Positions 1 through 6,047 of a stretch of DNA of 11,045 bases are shown piece after piece. Origin of the DNA: Bacteroidaceae bacterium (lineage in GTDB: Bacteria; Bacteroidota; Bacteroidia; Bacteroidales; Bacteroidaceae); contig JAFYYO010000031.1 in NCBI GenBank assembly GCA_017557475.1, positions 1 to 11,045 of the forward strand. The letters run 5' to 3'. How positions within the stretch are numbered: the first letter of the stretch is position 1; each line of letters opens with the position of its first letter. Both the position numbers and the translations under genes were made by a program. The notes under the pieces were generated by a model. It worked only from the letters and a program-made list of their open reading frames with translations, did not search any database and was not told the DNA's origin.

Positions 1-5
1 ATTTC

Positions 6-38
6 TTGCGATGAATTGGGGATTTTTTGCTATCTTTG
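6..38 (+). promoter_or_regulatory. Probable Bacteroidetes-type promoter for ftsY
   Basis: TATCTTTG at 31-38 is an exact match to the Bacteroidetes -7 consensus TAnnTTTG used by the primary sigma factor of this phylum. A weak -33 element, TTG at 6-8, lies 22 nt upstream; the usual spacing is about 19-21, so this half is poor. Transcription would start near 45, giving a leader of about 20 nt before the ftsY ATG at 64. No Shine-Dalgarno sequence precedes that ATG, which is normal for the phylum. The -7 match is seen directly; promoter activity is inferred. Confidence 0.6.
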
Positions 39-63
39 TCCCCGAAACTAAGCAAGAAAAGAT

Positions 64-1020
64 ATGGGATTCTTTAATTTCTTTAGCAAAGAGAAGAAGG
101 AAACGCTCGACCAAGGGCTTGAGAAAACGAAGGAGAGCTTCTTCGGTAAGTTGACGAGAGCTGTTGCTGGAAAGTCGAAGGTGGATGATGAAGTGCTCGA
201 CAACCTTGAGGAAGTCTTGGTGACGAGCGACGTTGGAGTGGATACAACACTCAATATTATTAAGCGAATCGAAGCAAGAGTTGAGCGCGATAAGTACGTT
301 ACAACCGACGAGCTGAACAACATTCTTCGCGATGAAATCGCGCAATTACTTACAGAAAACAATACCGACGACACCGAAGGTTTTCAGATTCCTGCGGACA
401 AAAGGCCGTATGTTATCCTTGTTGTGGGTGTGAATGGAGTGGGCAAGACAACCACTATAGGCAAACTCGCTTACCAGTTCAAGCAGGCAGGCTTGAAGGT
501 TTGTCTTGGTGCAGCTGATACTTTCCGAGCTGCTGCTGTGGAGCAGATTTGCATTTGGGGCGAAAGGATTGGCGTTCCTGTTATAAAACAGAAGATGGGA
601 AGCGACCCAGCCAGCGTGGCTTACGACACTCTGAACAGCGCGATTGCCAATGGAATGGACGTCGTCCTCATCGATACTGCAGGACGACTCCACAACAAGA
701 AGGGCCTCATGGATGAGCTTACGAAGATAAAGAGAGTGATGCAGAAACTTATGCCTGATGCTCCTCATGATGTGATGCTTGTCCTCGACGGCAGTACTGG
801 CCAGAATGCCTTCGAGCAGGCAAAGCAGTTCACGTCGGCCACAGAAGTGACCAGTATGGCAATCACCAAGCTTGATGGTAGCGCAAAAGGCGGCGTAGTC
901 ATCGGTATCAGCGACCAATTCAAGATTCCTGTCCGCTATATCGGCCTCGGAGAACGTGCCGAAGACCTTCAGCCCTTCAATCGTAGAGAGTTTGTTGACT
1001 CGCTGTTCAAGCAATCTTAG
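64..1020 (+). CDS. ftsY: FtsY, signal recognition particle receptor GTPase
   Basis: FtsY is the membrane-associated GTPase that receives the SRP-ribosome-nascent chain complex and hands it to the Sec translocon. The 318-residue product has the SRP-GTPase NG layout: a helical N domain (about 20-105) followed by the G domain. G-domain motifs are all present: P-loop GVNGVGKTTT at 122-131, DTFRAAA at 152-158, DTAGRLH at 204-210, TKLDG at 268-272 followed by SAKGG, and a C-terminal GLGERAEDLQPF segment typical of FtsY. The DTFRAAA form and the absence of a methionine-rich M domain separate it from Ffh. The acidic A domain seen in long E. coli-type FtsY is missing; only a short N-terminus (MGFFNFFSKEKKE) precedes the N domain. 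Its phenylalanines and lysines suit a membrane-touching amphipathic helix. It is the first gene of the block and ends 10 nt before rimO. Confidence 0.97.
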   Translation: MGFFNFFSKEKKETLDQGLEKTKESFFGKLTRAVAGKSKVDDEVLDNLEEVLVTSDVGVDTTLNIIKRIEARVERDKYVTTDELNNILRDEIAQLLTENNTDDTEGFQIPADKRPYVILVVGVNGVGKTTTIGKLAYQFKQAGLKVCLGAADTFRAAAVEQICIWGERIGVPVIKQKMGSDPASVAYDTLNSAIANGMDVVLIDTAGRLHNKKGLMDELTKIKRVMQKLMPDAPHDVMLVLDGSTGQNAFEQAKQFTSATEVTSMAITKLDGSAKGGVVIGISDQFKIPVRYIGLGERAEDLQPFNRREFVDSLFKQS

Positions 1021-1030
1021 CCTTCCTTCC

Positions 1031-2329
1031 ATGAAGCGCAACACCATAGATATTATCACCCTTGGCTGCAGCAAGAATCTTGTTGACAGCGAGAAGCTCA
1101 TCCGTCAGCTTGAGTTGAACGGCTTCGAGGTGACGCATGATGCCGAAGAGCCTGAGGGTGAGATAGCTATTGTGAATACTTGCGGTTTCATCGGCGATGC
1201 CAAAGAGGAGAGCATCAACATGATTCTCGAACTCGCTCAGCGCAAGCAAGAGGGCAAGCTCAAGCAGCTAATCGTGATGGGATGCCTGTCTCAGCGTTAT
1301 TTGCAGGAGTTGAAGATGGAGCTTCCGGAAGTAGATCGCTTCTACGGCAAGTTCGATTGGGAGCAGATTATCGCTGATTTGGCGGGAACTTATCACAAGG
1401 AAGCCTGCAATGAACGCAGGTTGACGACACCTTCGCACTATGCCTATCTTAAGATAAGTGAAGGTTGCAATCGGCATTGTGCCTATTGTGCCATTCCCAT
1501 CATCACAGGCAAGCAAAAGTCACATTCCATCGAAGAAATCGTGGCAGAAGTGGAGAGTTTGGTGGCAAAGGGAGTGAAGGAGTTTCAGGTCATCGCCCAA
1601 GAGTTGACGGGCTATGGCACAGACCTCTATGGAAAACAGATGATAGCGTCGCTCATCGAACGCATTGCTGAGGTTCCAGGTGTGGAATGGATACGACTTC
1701 ACTATGCCTATCCGACCAACTTCCCGATGGAACTTCTGCAAGTTATGGCGCGACATAAGAACGTCTGCAAGTATCTCGACATCGCTCTGCAACACATTTC
1801 CGACAGTCAACTCTCGGCGATGAAGCGGCACATCAATCGTCAGCAGACTTACGACCTCATCGAAACCATTCGTCGAGAAGTGCCTGGCATTCATCTTCGC
1901 ACAACCTTGATGGTCGGCTTTCCTGGTGAAACTGAGGACGATTTCAAAGAATTGCTCGACTTTGTGAAGTGGGCGAAGTTCGAAAGAATGGGGGCTTTTG
2001 CCTATAGCGAAGAGGAAGGAACGTACGCAGCAGAGCATTACAAAGACGATGTTTCAGAGGAAGTGAAGCAGGTTCGCCTGAGTAAGTTGATGCGGCTCCA
2101 GCAACAGATTAGCGAAGAGGTGCAGCAAAGCAAAGTCGGTCAAACACTGAAGGTCATCATCGATAGAGAAGAGGGCGATTACTTCATTGGAAGGACAGAA
2201 TTCGATTCCCCAGAGGTTGACCCAGAGGTGCTCTTCAAGAAGGCTGATTCTCCTAGCCTCAAGCCAGGAATGTTCGTGCAAGCAAAGATAGAAAATGCCG
2301 ATGAATTCGACCTTTATGCTAAAATTTAG
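1031..2329 (+). CDS. rimO: RimO, ribosomal protein S12 methylthiotransferase
   Basis: RimO is a radical-SAM enzyme with two iron-sulfur clusters. It adds a methylthio group to the beta carbon of a conserved aspartate in ribosomal protein S12. From the ATG at 1031 the product has 432 residues, the usual family length. The N-terminal MTTase domain has three cluster cysteines: C13 in TLGCSKNLVDSE (a RimO hallmark), C51 in NTCGF, and C85 in MGCLSQR. The radical-SAM signature CNRHCAYC (C146, C150, C153) follows, and the TRAM domain (about 367-432) contains GRTEFDSPEVD. The reading frame stays open upstream to a GTG at 956, but that would overlap ftsY by 65 bases and add 25 residues unlike any MTTase N-terminus, so 1031 is preferred. 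The ten-base gap after ftsY suggests cotranscription. The motifs favour RimO over the tRNA enzyme MiaB. Confidence 0.97.
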   Translation: MKRNTIDIITLGCSKNLVDSEKLIRQLELNGFEVTHDAEEPEGEIAIVNTCGFIGDAKEESINMILELAQRKQEGKLKQLIVMGCLSQRYLQELKMELPEVDRFYGKFDWEQIIADLAGTYHKEACNERRLTTPSHYAYLKISEGCNRHCAYCAIPIITGKQKSHSIEEIVAEVESLVAKGVKEFQVIAQELTGYGTDLYGKQMIASLIERIAEVPGVEWIRLHYAYPTNFPMELLQVMARHKNVCKYLDIALQHISDSQLSAMKRHINRQQTYDLIETIRREVPGIHLRTTLMVGFPGETEDDFKELLDFVKWAKFERMGAFAYSEEEGTYAAEHYKDDVSEEVKQVRLSKLMRLQQQISEEVQQSKVGQTLKVIIDREEGDYFIGRTEFDSPEVDPEVLFKKADSPSLKPGMFVQAKIENADEFDLYAKI

Positions 2330-2365
2330 GGATCTCAAAGCATACATAACAAACAAACTAACAAT

Positions 2366-2641
2366 ATGAATAACAAAGAATTTATTGCCGACTTGGCGAA
2401 TCGCACCAAGTTAGGAAGCAGGGAAGTCTCTTCGTTGGTGGACGCCACAGTCTCTGCTATCATCAGTGAACTAAAGGAGGAGAACACGATTTCGGTTCCT
2501 GGCTTCGGTTCTCTCGAAGTAAAAAAGAAGCTGGAACGCGTGCTTGTCAATCCTACAACCAAGCAAAGAATGCTTATTCCGCCCAAGATGGTGGTGAACT
2601 TCAAGCCGAACACTTCGTTGAAATCTAAAGTTAAGAATTAA
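2366..2641 (+). CDS. HU-family DNA-binding protein (91 aa)
   Basis: This is a compact nucleoid protein of the HU/IHF superfamily. Members dimerise and bend DNA with two beta-ribbon arms. The 91-residue length is standard. Two N-terminal helices (about 3-38) lead into the core motif VPGFGSLEVKKK (about 46-57). The arm region contains NPTTKQRMLIPP, a variant of the usual NPQTG...IPA, and the end VNFKPNTSLKSKV matches the family's FKPGKALK segment. It lies 36 nt after rimO with an AT-rich leader and 12 nt before a second gene that starts with an HU-like domain, so the pair is probably cotranscribed with rimO. The arm has TTK in place of the common QTG, so DNA bending by the arm may differ. The HU family call is firm; a specific name (hupA/hupB/ihf) is not justified. 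Confidence 0.93.
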   Translation: MNNKEFIADLANRTKLGSREVSSLVDATVSAIISELKEENTISVPGFGSLEVKKKLERVLVNPTTKQRMLIPPKMVVNFKPNTSLKSKVKN

Positions 2642-2653
2642 GAGTCAAGCGCT

Positions 2654-3604
2654 ATGAATACCAAGATAAATCTCCAGCAACTGGCCAAGATATTGGCTCA
2701 GAAGAAGAACATTCCGCAGAAAGATGCCGAGACATTTTTGAAAGAATTCTTCGATTCCATCGTTCAAAACGTCACTTCCGACAAGCTCGTCAAGATAAAA
2801 GGCTTGGGTACTTTCAAACTGATTGAGGTGCTTGATCGCGAGAGTGTGAATGTCAATACCGGTGAACGCTTTGTGATTCCCGGTCACTCGAAGCTCTCGT
2901 TTACCCCCGAGACTGCCCTCAAGGACTTGATTAACAAGCCCTTTGCTGACTTCCAAACAACTGTTATCAACGAAGGAACAAGCATCGAAGAGATGGAGCG
3001 CGTTCCTCAGCAAGAGGAAGAGGCAGAAACGGAAGAGGAGATAGAACAGGAAGTTTCCGCTCAACTCGTTGAACCTGAGGTTGAGGAGAAGCCTATAGTG
3101 GCAGAAACTCCTGTTCAAAAGCTTGTTGATGAGCCTGTTGAAGTGCATGAACCTGAGGCCAAAGCGGAAGAAACGCCTGCTCCAAAGCCTGATTATGACG
3201 AGGAGAAACCAAAGGGTTCCTTCGGAAAGATTCTTGCTTGGATACTCGGAATCCTGCTACTTTGCGTGCTTGTTTTCTTTGCTTATAAGTATTTGTCGAG
3301 CATGCCTTCTGCCCAAGTTGAGGATGAAAGCGAGTTAATAGAGGAAGTTCCAGCAGACTCGCTAGCTGAGACTCCAGCTCCAGAGGTGCAATATGCGCAA
3401 GTTCCAGGCGGAAAATATAAGATTGTGGGCACCAAGAAGACCTATGTCATGAAGCGTGGCGACTTCCTGACCAGGATTGCGATACAGGAGTATGGCGACA
3501 AAGATGTTGCCCAATATATCATCGTCCACAACAACTTCCCTGACCCCGACAATGTCCCAGTCGATGCCGAAATTAAACTTCCTGAACTGGAACCTGTAGA
3601 ATAA
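2654..3604 (+). CDS. HU-domain / single-TM / LysM-like fusion protein
   Basis: The product has 316 residues and three parts. Residues 1-105 form an HU-like domain of the longer Bacteroidetes type, with IKGLGTFKL (48-56), VNTGERFVIPGHSKLSFTP (67-85) and KPFADF (95-100). Residues 112-186 are a glutamate- and proline-rich linker. Residues 191-211 are one strongly hydrophobic helix, with K184, K186 and K192 before it and an acidic stretch after it (223-231). Residues 263-312 resemble LysM: TYVMKRGDFLTRIA starts the fold and PVDAEIKLPEL ends it. The charge pattern predicts the HU domain in the cytoplasm and LysM in the periplasm. LysM binds peptidoglycan glycan chains, so the protein could link the nucleoid to the cell wall; that role is inferred. 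It is the last gene of the block, 12 nt after the small HU gene. The domain layout is clear, the function is not known. Confidence 0.88.
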   Translation: MNTKINLQQLAKILAQKKNIPQKDAETFLKEFFDSIVQNVTSDKLVKIKGLGTFKLIEVLDRESVNVNTGERFVIPGHSKLSFTPETALKDLINKPFADFQTTVINEGTSIEEMERVPQQEEEAETEEEIEQEVSAQLVEPEVEEKPIVAETPVQKLVDEPVEVHEPEAKAEETPAPKPDYDEEKPKGSFGKILAWILGILLLCVLVFFAYKYLSSMPSAQVEDESELIEEVPADSLAETPAPEVQYAQVPGGKYKIVGTKKTYVMKRGDFLTRIAIQEYGDKDVAQYIIVHNNFPDPDNVPVDAEIKLPELEPVE

Positions 3605-3613
3605 AATGTAAGC

Positions 3614-3673
3614 AAACTGCCCGTTTCGGTTTCTTTCTGTCATTTTGAAAGTTGACGCAAAACGGAGCAGTTT
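3614..3673 (+). repeat. Long-stem inverted repeat just after the HU-LysM stop
   Basis: AAACTGC (3614-3620) pairs with GCAGTTT (3667-3673), and CGTTT (3622-3626) pairs with AAACG (3660-3664), with a 1x2 internal loop between the two helices. The apical region can add CTTTC against GAAAG. It starts 9 bases after the stop codon. It is followed by only four T residues, so it is at best a weak terminator; it may instead protect or help process the 3' end of the upstream mRNA. Pairing is seen by eye only. Confidence 0.4.
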
Positions 3674-3694
3674 TGATAAGAAAACGCCTCGAAA

Positions 3695-3848
3695 GCCGAC
3701 TTGACAGGTTAAATTTGCCGACATAACAGGGAGCGTTGGCAAACATAACAGGGTGTGTTTGCCAACTAGCCACGCCTAGTTGGGCAATTATCCACGTATA
3801 ATTCGCGATTAAATCGTGTTGAAAAAGCCCGTTTTCCACTCGAAAATG
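3695..3848. repeat. Array of seven degenerate 22-bp palindromic units
   Basis: Seven consecutive units start at 3695, 3717, 3739, 3761, 3783, 3805 and 3827, exactly 22 bp apart. All begin with G and six begin GC. At the same offset each has a five-base core: ACAGG in units 1-3, CCACG in units 4-5, TCGTG in unit 6, CCACT in unit 7. Around the core the flanks are inverted repeats: GTTGGCAAAC/GTTTGCCAAC (3735-3744 with 3757-3766), CCAACTAG/CTAGTTGG (3762-3769 with 3776-3783), AATTAT/ATAATT (3786-3791 with 3798-3803), and GTTTTC/GAAAAT in the terminator. Arm sequences differ between units but stay complementary. Units 1 and 6 are the most degraded. Two further candidate units with AAACG at the core position may start at 3651 and 3673. 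I do not recognise it as a named repeat family. Confidence 0.75.
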
Positions 3849-3857
3849 GGCTTTTTT
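3822..3857 (+). terminator. Intrinsic terminator after the ftsY-HU block
   Basis: A 15-bp stem (3822-3836 with 3842-3856) carries one G-T wobble and a five-base loop CACTC. The stem contains the GC-rich block GCCC/GGGC and is followed by a run of six T residues (3852-3857). The A-rich start of the stem means it could also work on the minus strand, but no minus-strand gene is present. It lies 217 bases after the last stop of the left block, so the array ahead of it would be transcribed. Its loop sits exactly at the core position of the last 22-bp unit. Confidence 0.85.
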
Positions 3858-3992
3858 CTTGCCTAAAACTGGTGATGAAAAATGTAAGTCCCGCATTTCC
3901 AGCTTGTTATGAGAATGCTTAAAAATGGCGTTCTTTTTGCCCTCGACGTGAGTTGAGCTATTTTGTGCGATTCTCAGCGTGTTTGCAAAATA

Positions 3993-4031
3993 CAGGATGT
4001 AAGTAAAAACAGGCTTTTATCTTACAATCTG
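3993..4031. promoter_or_regulatory. Imperfect dyad upstream of the bat operon promoter
   Basis: TGTAAGTAAAA (3998-4008) pairs with TTTTATCTTACA (4015-4026) with a single bulged base, and the outer bases CAG/CTG extend the symmetry to 3993-4031. No T run follows, so it is not a normal terminator. It ends about 80 bases upstream of the predicted moxR promoter, a possible operator position. The dyad is visible in the sequence; a regulatory role is a guess. Confidence 0.4.
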
Positions 4032-4110
4032 TCAAATATGTTGTCTTTGCACCATTTTGCCCGTTTTTAACAAAGTTAAACATCGTTATAACTCTTTTTA
4101 TATTTTCATG

Positions 4111-4142
4111 TTTGGCAGATAATGCAGAAAAGTGTAATTTTG
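4111..4142 (+). promoter_or_regulatory. Bacteroidetes-type promoter for the bat operon
   Basis: TTTG at 4111-4114 and TAATTTTG at 4135-4142 match the -33 (TTTG) and -7 (TAnnTTTG) boxes exactly, with a 20-nt spacer inside the usual 19-21 range. A start of transcription near 4149 would leave an AT-rich leader of about 24 nt before the moxR ATG at 4173. This is the best promoter match in the window and marks the start of a new operon after the terminator at 3857. Confidence 0.8.
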
Positions 4143-4172
4143 TGCCCGAATTTATAACAAACTAAACACAAT

Positions 4173-5168
4173 ATGGCAGAAAACATCGACATTCGCGAAC
4201 TCAATGAACGCATTGAGAGACAAAGTGGATTCGTCACGAACCTCGTGACAGGAATGAATCAAGTTATCGTAGGACAAAAGCATCTGATAGAGTCGCTCCT
4301 CATCGGTTTGCTCAGCGACGGACACATCCTGCTGGAAGGTGTGCCGGGTCTGGCTAAGACTATGGCTATCAAGACGCTGGCCCAACTGGTGGACTCCAAG
4401 TTCAGCCGCATTCAGTTTACGCCTGACCTGCTGCCTGCCGACGTCATCGGCACGATGATTTATAGTCAGAAGGACGAGAAGTTCTTGGTGGAGCAAGGTC
4501 CCGTCTTCGCTAACTTCGTGTTGGCCGACGAGATAAACCGTGCTCCAGCAAAGGTGCAGAGTGCTCTTCTGGAGGCGATGCAGGAACGTCAAGTCACTAT
4601 CGGTAAGAATACTTTCCAGCTTCCGAAGCCTTTCCTCGTGCTTGCCACTCAGAACCCAATCGAGCAGGAAGGCACTTATCCTCTGCCTGAAGCTCAGGTG
4701 GACCGTTTCATGCTGAAGGTGGTCATCGACTATCCGAAGCTCGACGAGGAGAAGCTTATAATACGCCAGCAAATCAAGGGCGACCAGCCTGATGTGAAGC
4801 CAGTTATGGGTACGGAGGAAATCATGAAGGCTCGCGAAATCGTCCGTCAAGTGTATCTCGATGAGAAGATTGAGCAGTACATCGCCGACATCGTGTTCTG
4901 TACGCGCTATCCAGAGAAATATGGATTGAAGGAAATCAAGGACTACATCGAGTTTGGAGGCTCGCCTCGTGCCAGCATCAATCTCGCTTTGGCAGCTCGC
5001 GCCTTTGCCTTCATCAAGCGTCGCGGCTACGTGATTCCAGAAGATGTGCGTAGTGTGGCTCACGATGTGCTTCGTCATCGTATCGGTCTTACCTACGAGG
5101 CTGAGGCCAACAACGTCGTTAGCGAGGAAATCATCAGCAAGATTGTGAATAAAGTTGAAGTGCCCTAA
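4173..5168 (+). CDS. MoxR-family AAA+ ATPase of the bat operon
   Basis: MoxR ATPases are AAA+ proteins thought to act as chaperones for the activation or metal loading of partner VWA proteins. The 331-residue product has Walker A GVPGLAKT (56-63), Walker B FVLADE (115-120) followed by INRAPAKVQSALLEAM, sensor 1 ATQNP (158-162) with the MoxR hallmark IEQEGTYPLPEAQVDRF, and sensor 2 GSPRAS (263-268) at the start of the C-terminal lid. Length and motif order are typical for the family. No signal peptide or membrane segment is present, so it is cytoplasmic. It opens the operon and ends 5 nt before the DUF58 gene, the standard MoxR-DUF58-VWA neighbourhood. The family is certain; the client protein is inferred from the context. 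Confidence 0.95.
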   Translation: MAENIDIRELNERIERQSGFVTNLVTGMNQVIVGQKHLIESLLIGLLSDGHILLEGVPGLAKTMAIKTLAQLVDSKFSRIQFTPDLLPADVIGTMIYSQKDEKFLVEQGPVFANFVLADEINRAPAKVQSALLEAMQERQVTIGKNTFQLPKPFLVLATQNPIEQEGTYPLPEAQVDRFMLKVVIDYPKLDEEKLIIRQQIKGDQPDVKPVMGTEEIMKAREIVRQVYLDEKIEQYIADIVFCTRYPEKYGLKEIKDYIEFGGSPRASINLALAARAFAFIKRRGYVIPEDVRSVAHDVLRHRIGLTYEAEANNVVSEEIISKIVNKVEVP

Positions 5169-5173
5169 GAAGC

Positions 5174-6043
5174 GTGGAAACATCAGAGATACTAAAGAAG
5201 GTCAGGCAGATTGAGATAAAGACTCGAGGCCTGAGTAGCAACATCTTTGCAGGCGAGTACCACTCTGCCTTCAAAGGTCGCGGTATGACCTTCTCCGAAG
5301 TGCGCGAGTACCAGTATGGCGACGATATTCGCGACATCGAATGGAACGTGACTGCTCGTTTCGGCAAGCCTTATGTGAAGGTCTTCGAGGAGGAACGAGA
5401 GCTGACTGTTATGCTTCTGGTCGATGTCAGCGGAAGTCTCGACTTTGGTTCCGTCAAGCAGTTTAAGCGGGATATGGTGACCGAGATTGCAGCCACGCTT
5501 GCCTTCTCAGCCATTCAGAACAACGATAAGATCGGCGTCATCTTCTTCTCGGACAAGATTGAGAAGTTCATCCCGCCTAAGAAAGGTCGCAAACATATCC
5601 TGTATATCATTCGCGAACTCCTCGACTACAAGCCAGAAAGCCAACAGACGAACATCGCCTATGCCCTCGAATACTTGACGAGAGCCATCAAGAGAAGATG
5701 CATCGCCTTTGTGCTGAGCGACTTCCTTGACCAGCATTCTTTCCTGCAGCCACTTTCCATAGCGGCTCACAAACACGATGTCGTTGCCATACAGGTCTAT
5801 GATAAGCGAGTTGCAGAACTGCCCAACATCGGCCTCCTGAAAGTGCATGATGCTGAGACAGGACAGGAAAGGGTCATCGATACAGGCAGTAAGGCCGTTC
5901 GAAATGCGCAGGCAAAATGGTGGAAGGATCAGTCTATGCGGCTCAAGGACACATTTAGTCGCAGCCAGGTTGATGCGGTAAGTGTTCGAACGGATCAGGA
6001 CTATGTGAGTGTGTTGAGGAGTTTGTTTGCAAGTAGAAGCTAA
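5174..6043 (+). CDS. DUF58 family protein with VWA-like fold
   Basis: DUF58 proteins accompany MoxR ATPases and have a VWA-related fold in their C-terminal part. The 289-residue product starts with a GTG at 5174, chosen because the resulting METSEILKKVRQIEIKTRGL is the usual N-terminus of Bacteroidetes DUF58 proteins and because the start lies 5 nt after the moxR stop. The DUF58 signature YGDDIRDIEWNVTARF occupies 48-63. The MIDAS-like DVSGS at 84-88 and the later SDFLD (182-186) suggest that a metal-binding VWA core is kept. I see no membrane helix or signal peptide, so it is probably cytoplasmic, or peripheral at the membrane. It is separated from the next gene by only 4 nt. The role is inferred from the family: partner or adaptor of the MoxR ATPase. 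Confidence 0.93.
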   Translation: METSEILKKVRQIEIKTRGLSSNIFAGEYHSAFKGRGMTFSEVREYQYGDDIRDIEWNVTARFGKPYVKVFEEERELTVMLLVDVSGSLDFGSVKQFKRDMVTEIAATLAFSAIQNNDKIGVIFFSDKIEKFIPPKKGRKHILYIIRELLDYKPESQQTNIAYALEYLTRAIKRRCIAFVLSDFLDQHSFLQPLSIAAHKHDVVAIQVYDKRVAELPNIGLLKVHDAETGQERVIDTGSKAVRNAQAKWWKDQSMRLKDTFSRSQVDAVSVRTDQDYVSVLRSLFASRS

Positions 6044-6047
6044 AGAA

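Larger units (their letters stand above)
3605..4172. other. Intergenic region between the ftsY block and the bat operon
   Basis: There is no credible coding sequence on either strand here; the minus-strand frames that cross it start inside the LysM gene or lack family features. From left to right it holds a long-stem hairpin (3614-3673), a 22-bp-periodic palindrome array (3695-3848) ending in an intrinsic terminator (3822-3857), about 135 bases in which I see no element (3858-3992), a dyad (3993-4031), a short TTTAAC-AAA-GTTAAA hairpin (4066-4080), and the promoter of the bat operon (4111-4142). Confidence 0.75.

Noticed and set aside
956..1030. Upstream extension of rimO by 25 codons to a GTG
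   Set aside because: It overlaps the end of ftsY by 65 bases and adds residues with no match to the MTTase N-terminus; MKRNTIDIITLGCSKN from 1031 is the expected start.
3695..3848. CRISPR array
   Set aside because: There is no identical repeat with unique spacers: the 22-bp units abut directly and diverge, and no cas gene is present.
3573..3896. Minus-strand frame of 107 codons across the palindrome array
   Set aside because: It starts and ends in non-coding sequence, has no family features and crosses the terminator.
4042..4049. TGTCTTTG as a second promoter -7 box for moxR
   Set aside because: It lacks the TA start of the motif and has no -33 box at the right distance; the site at 4135-4142 is far better.
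4152..5183. Long minus-strand frame of 343 codons opposite moxR
   Set aside because: It mirrors the moxR gene almost exactly, has no recognisable domain, and the plus strand has all the AAA+ motifs; it is a codon-use shadow.
6027..6047. TTG start seven codons upstream for the DUF4381-like gene
   Set aside because: It overlaps the DUF58 gene and puts polar residues ahead of a clean signal peptide; the ATG at 6048 fits better.
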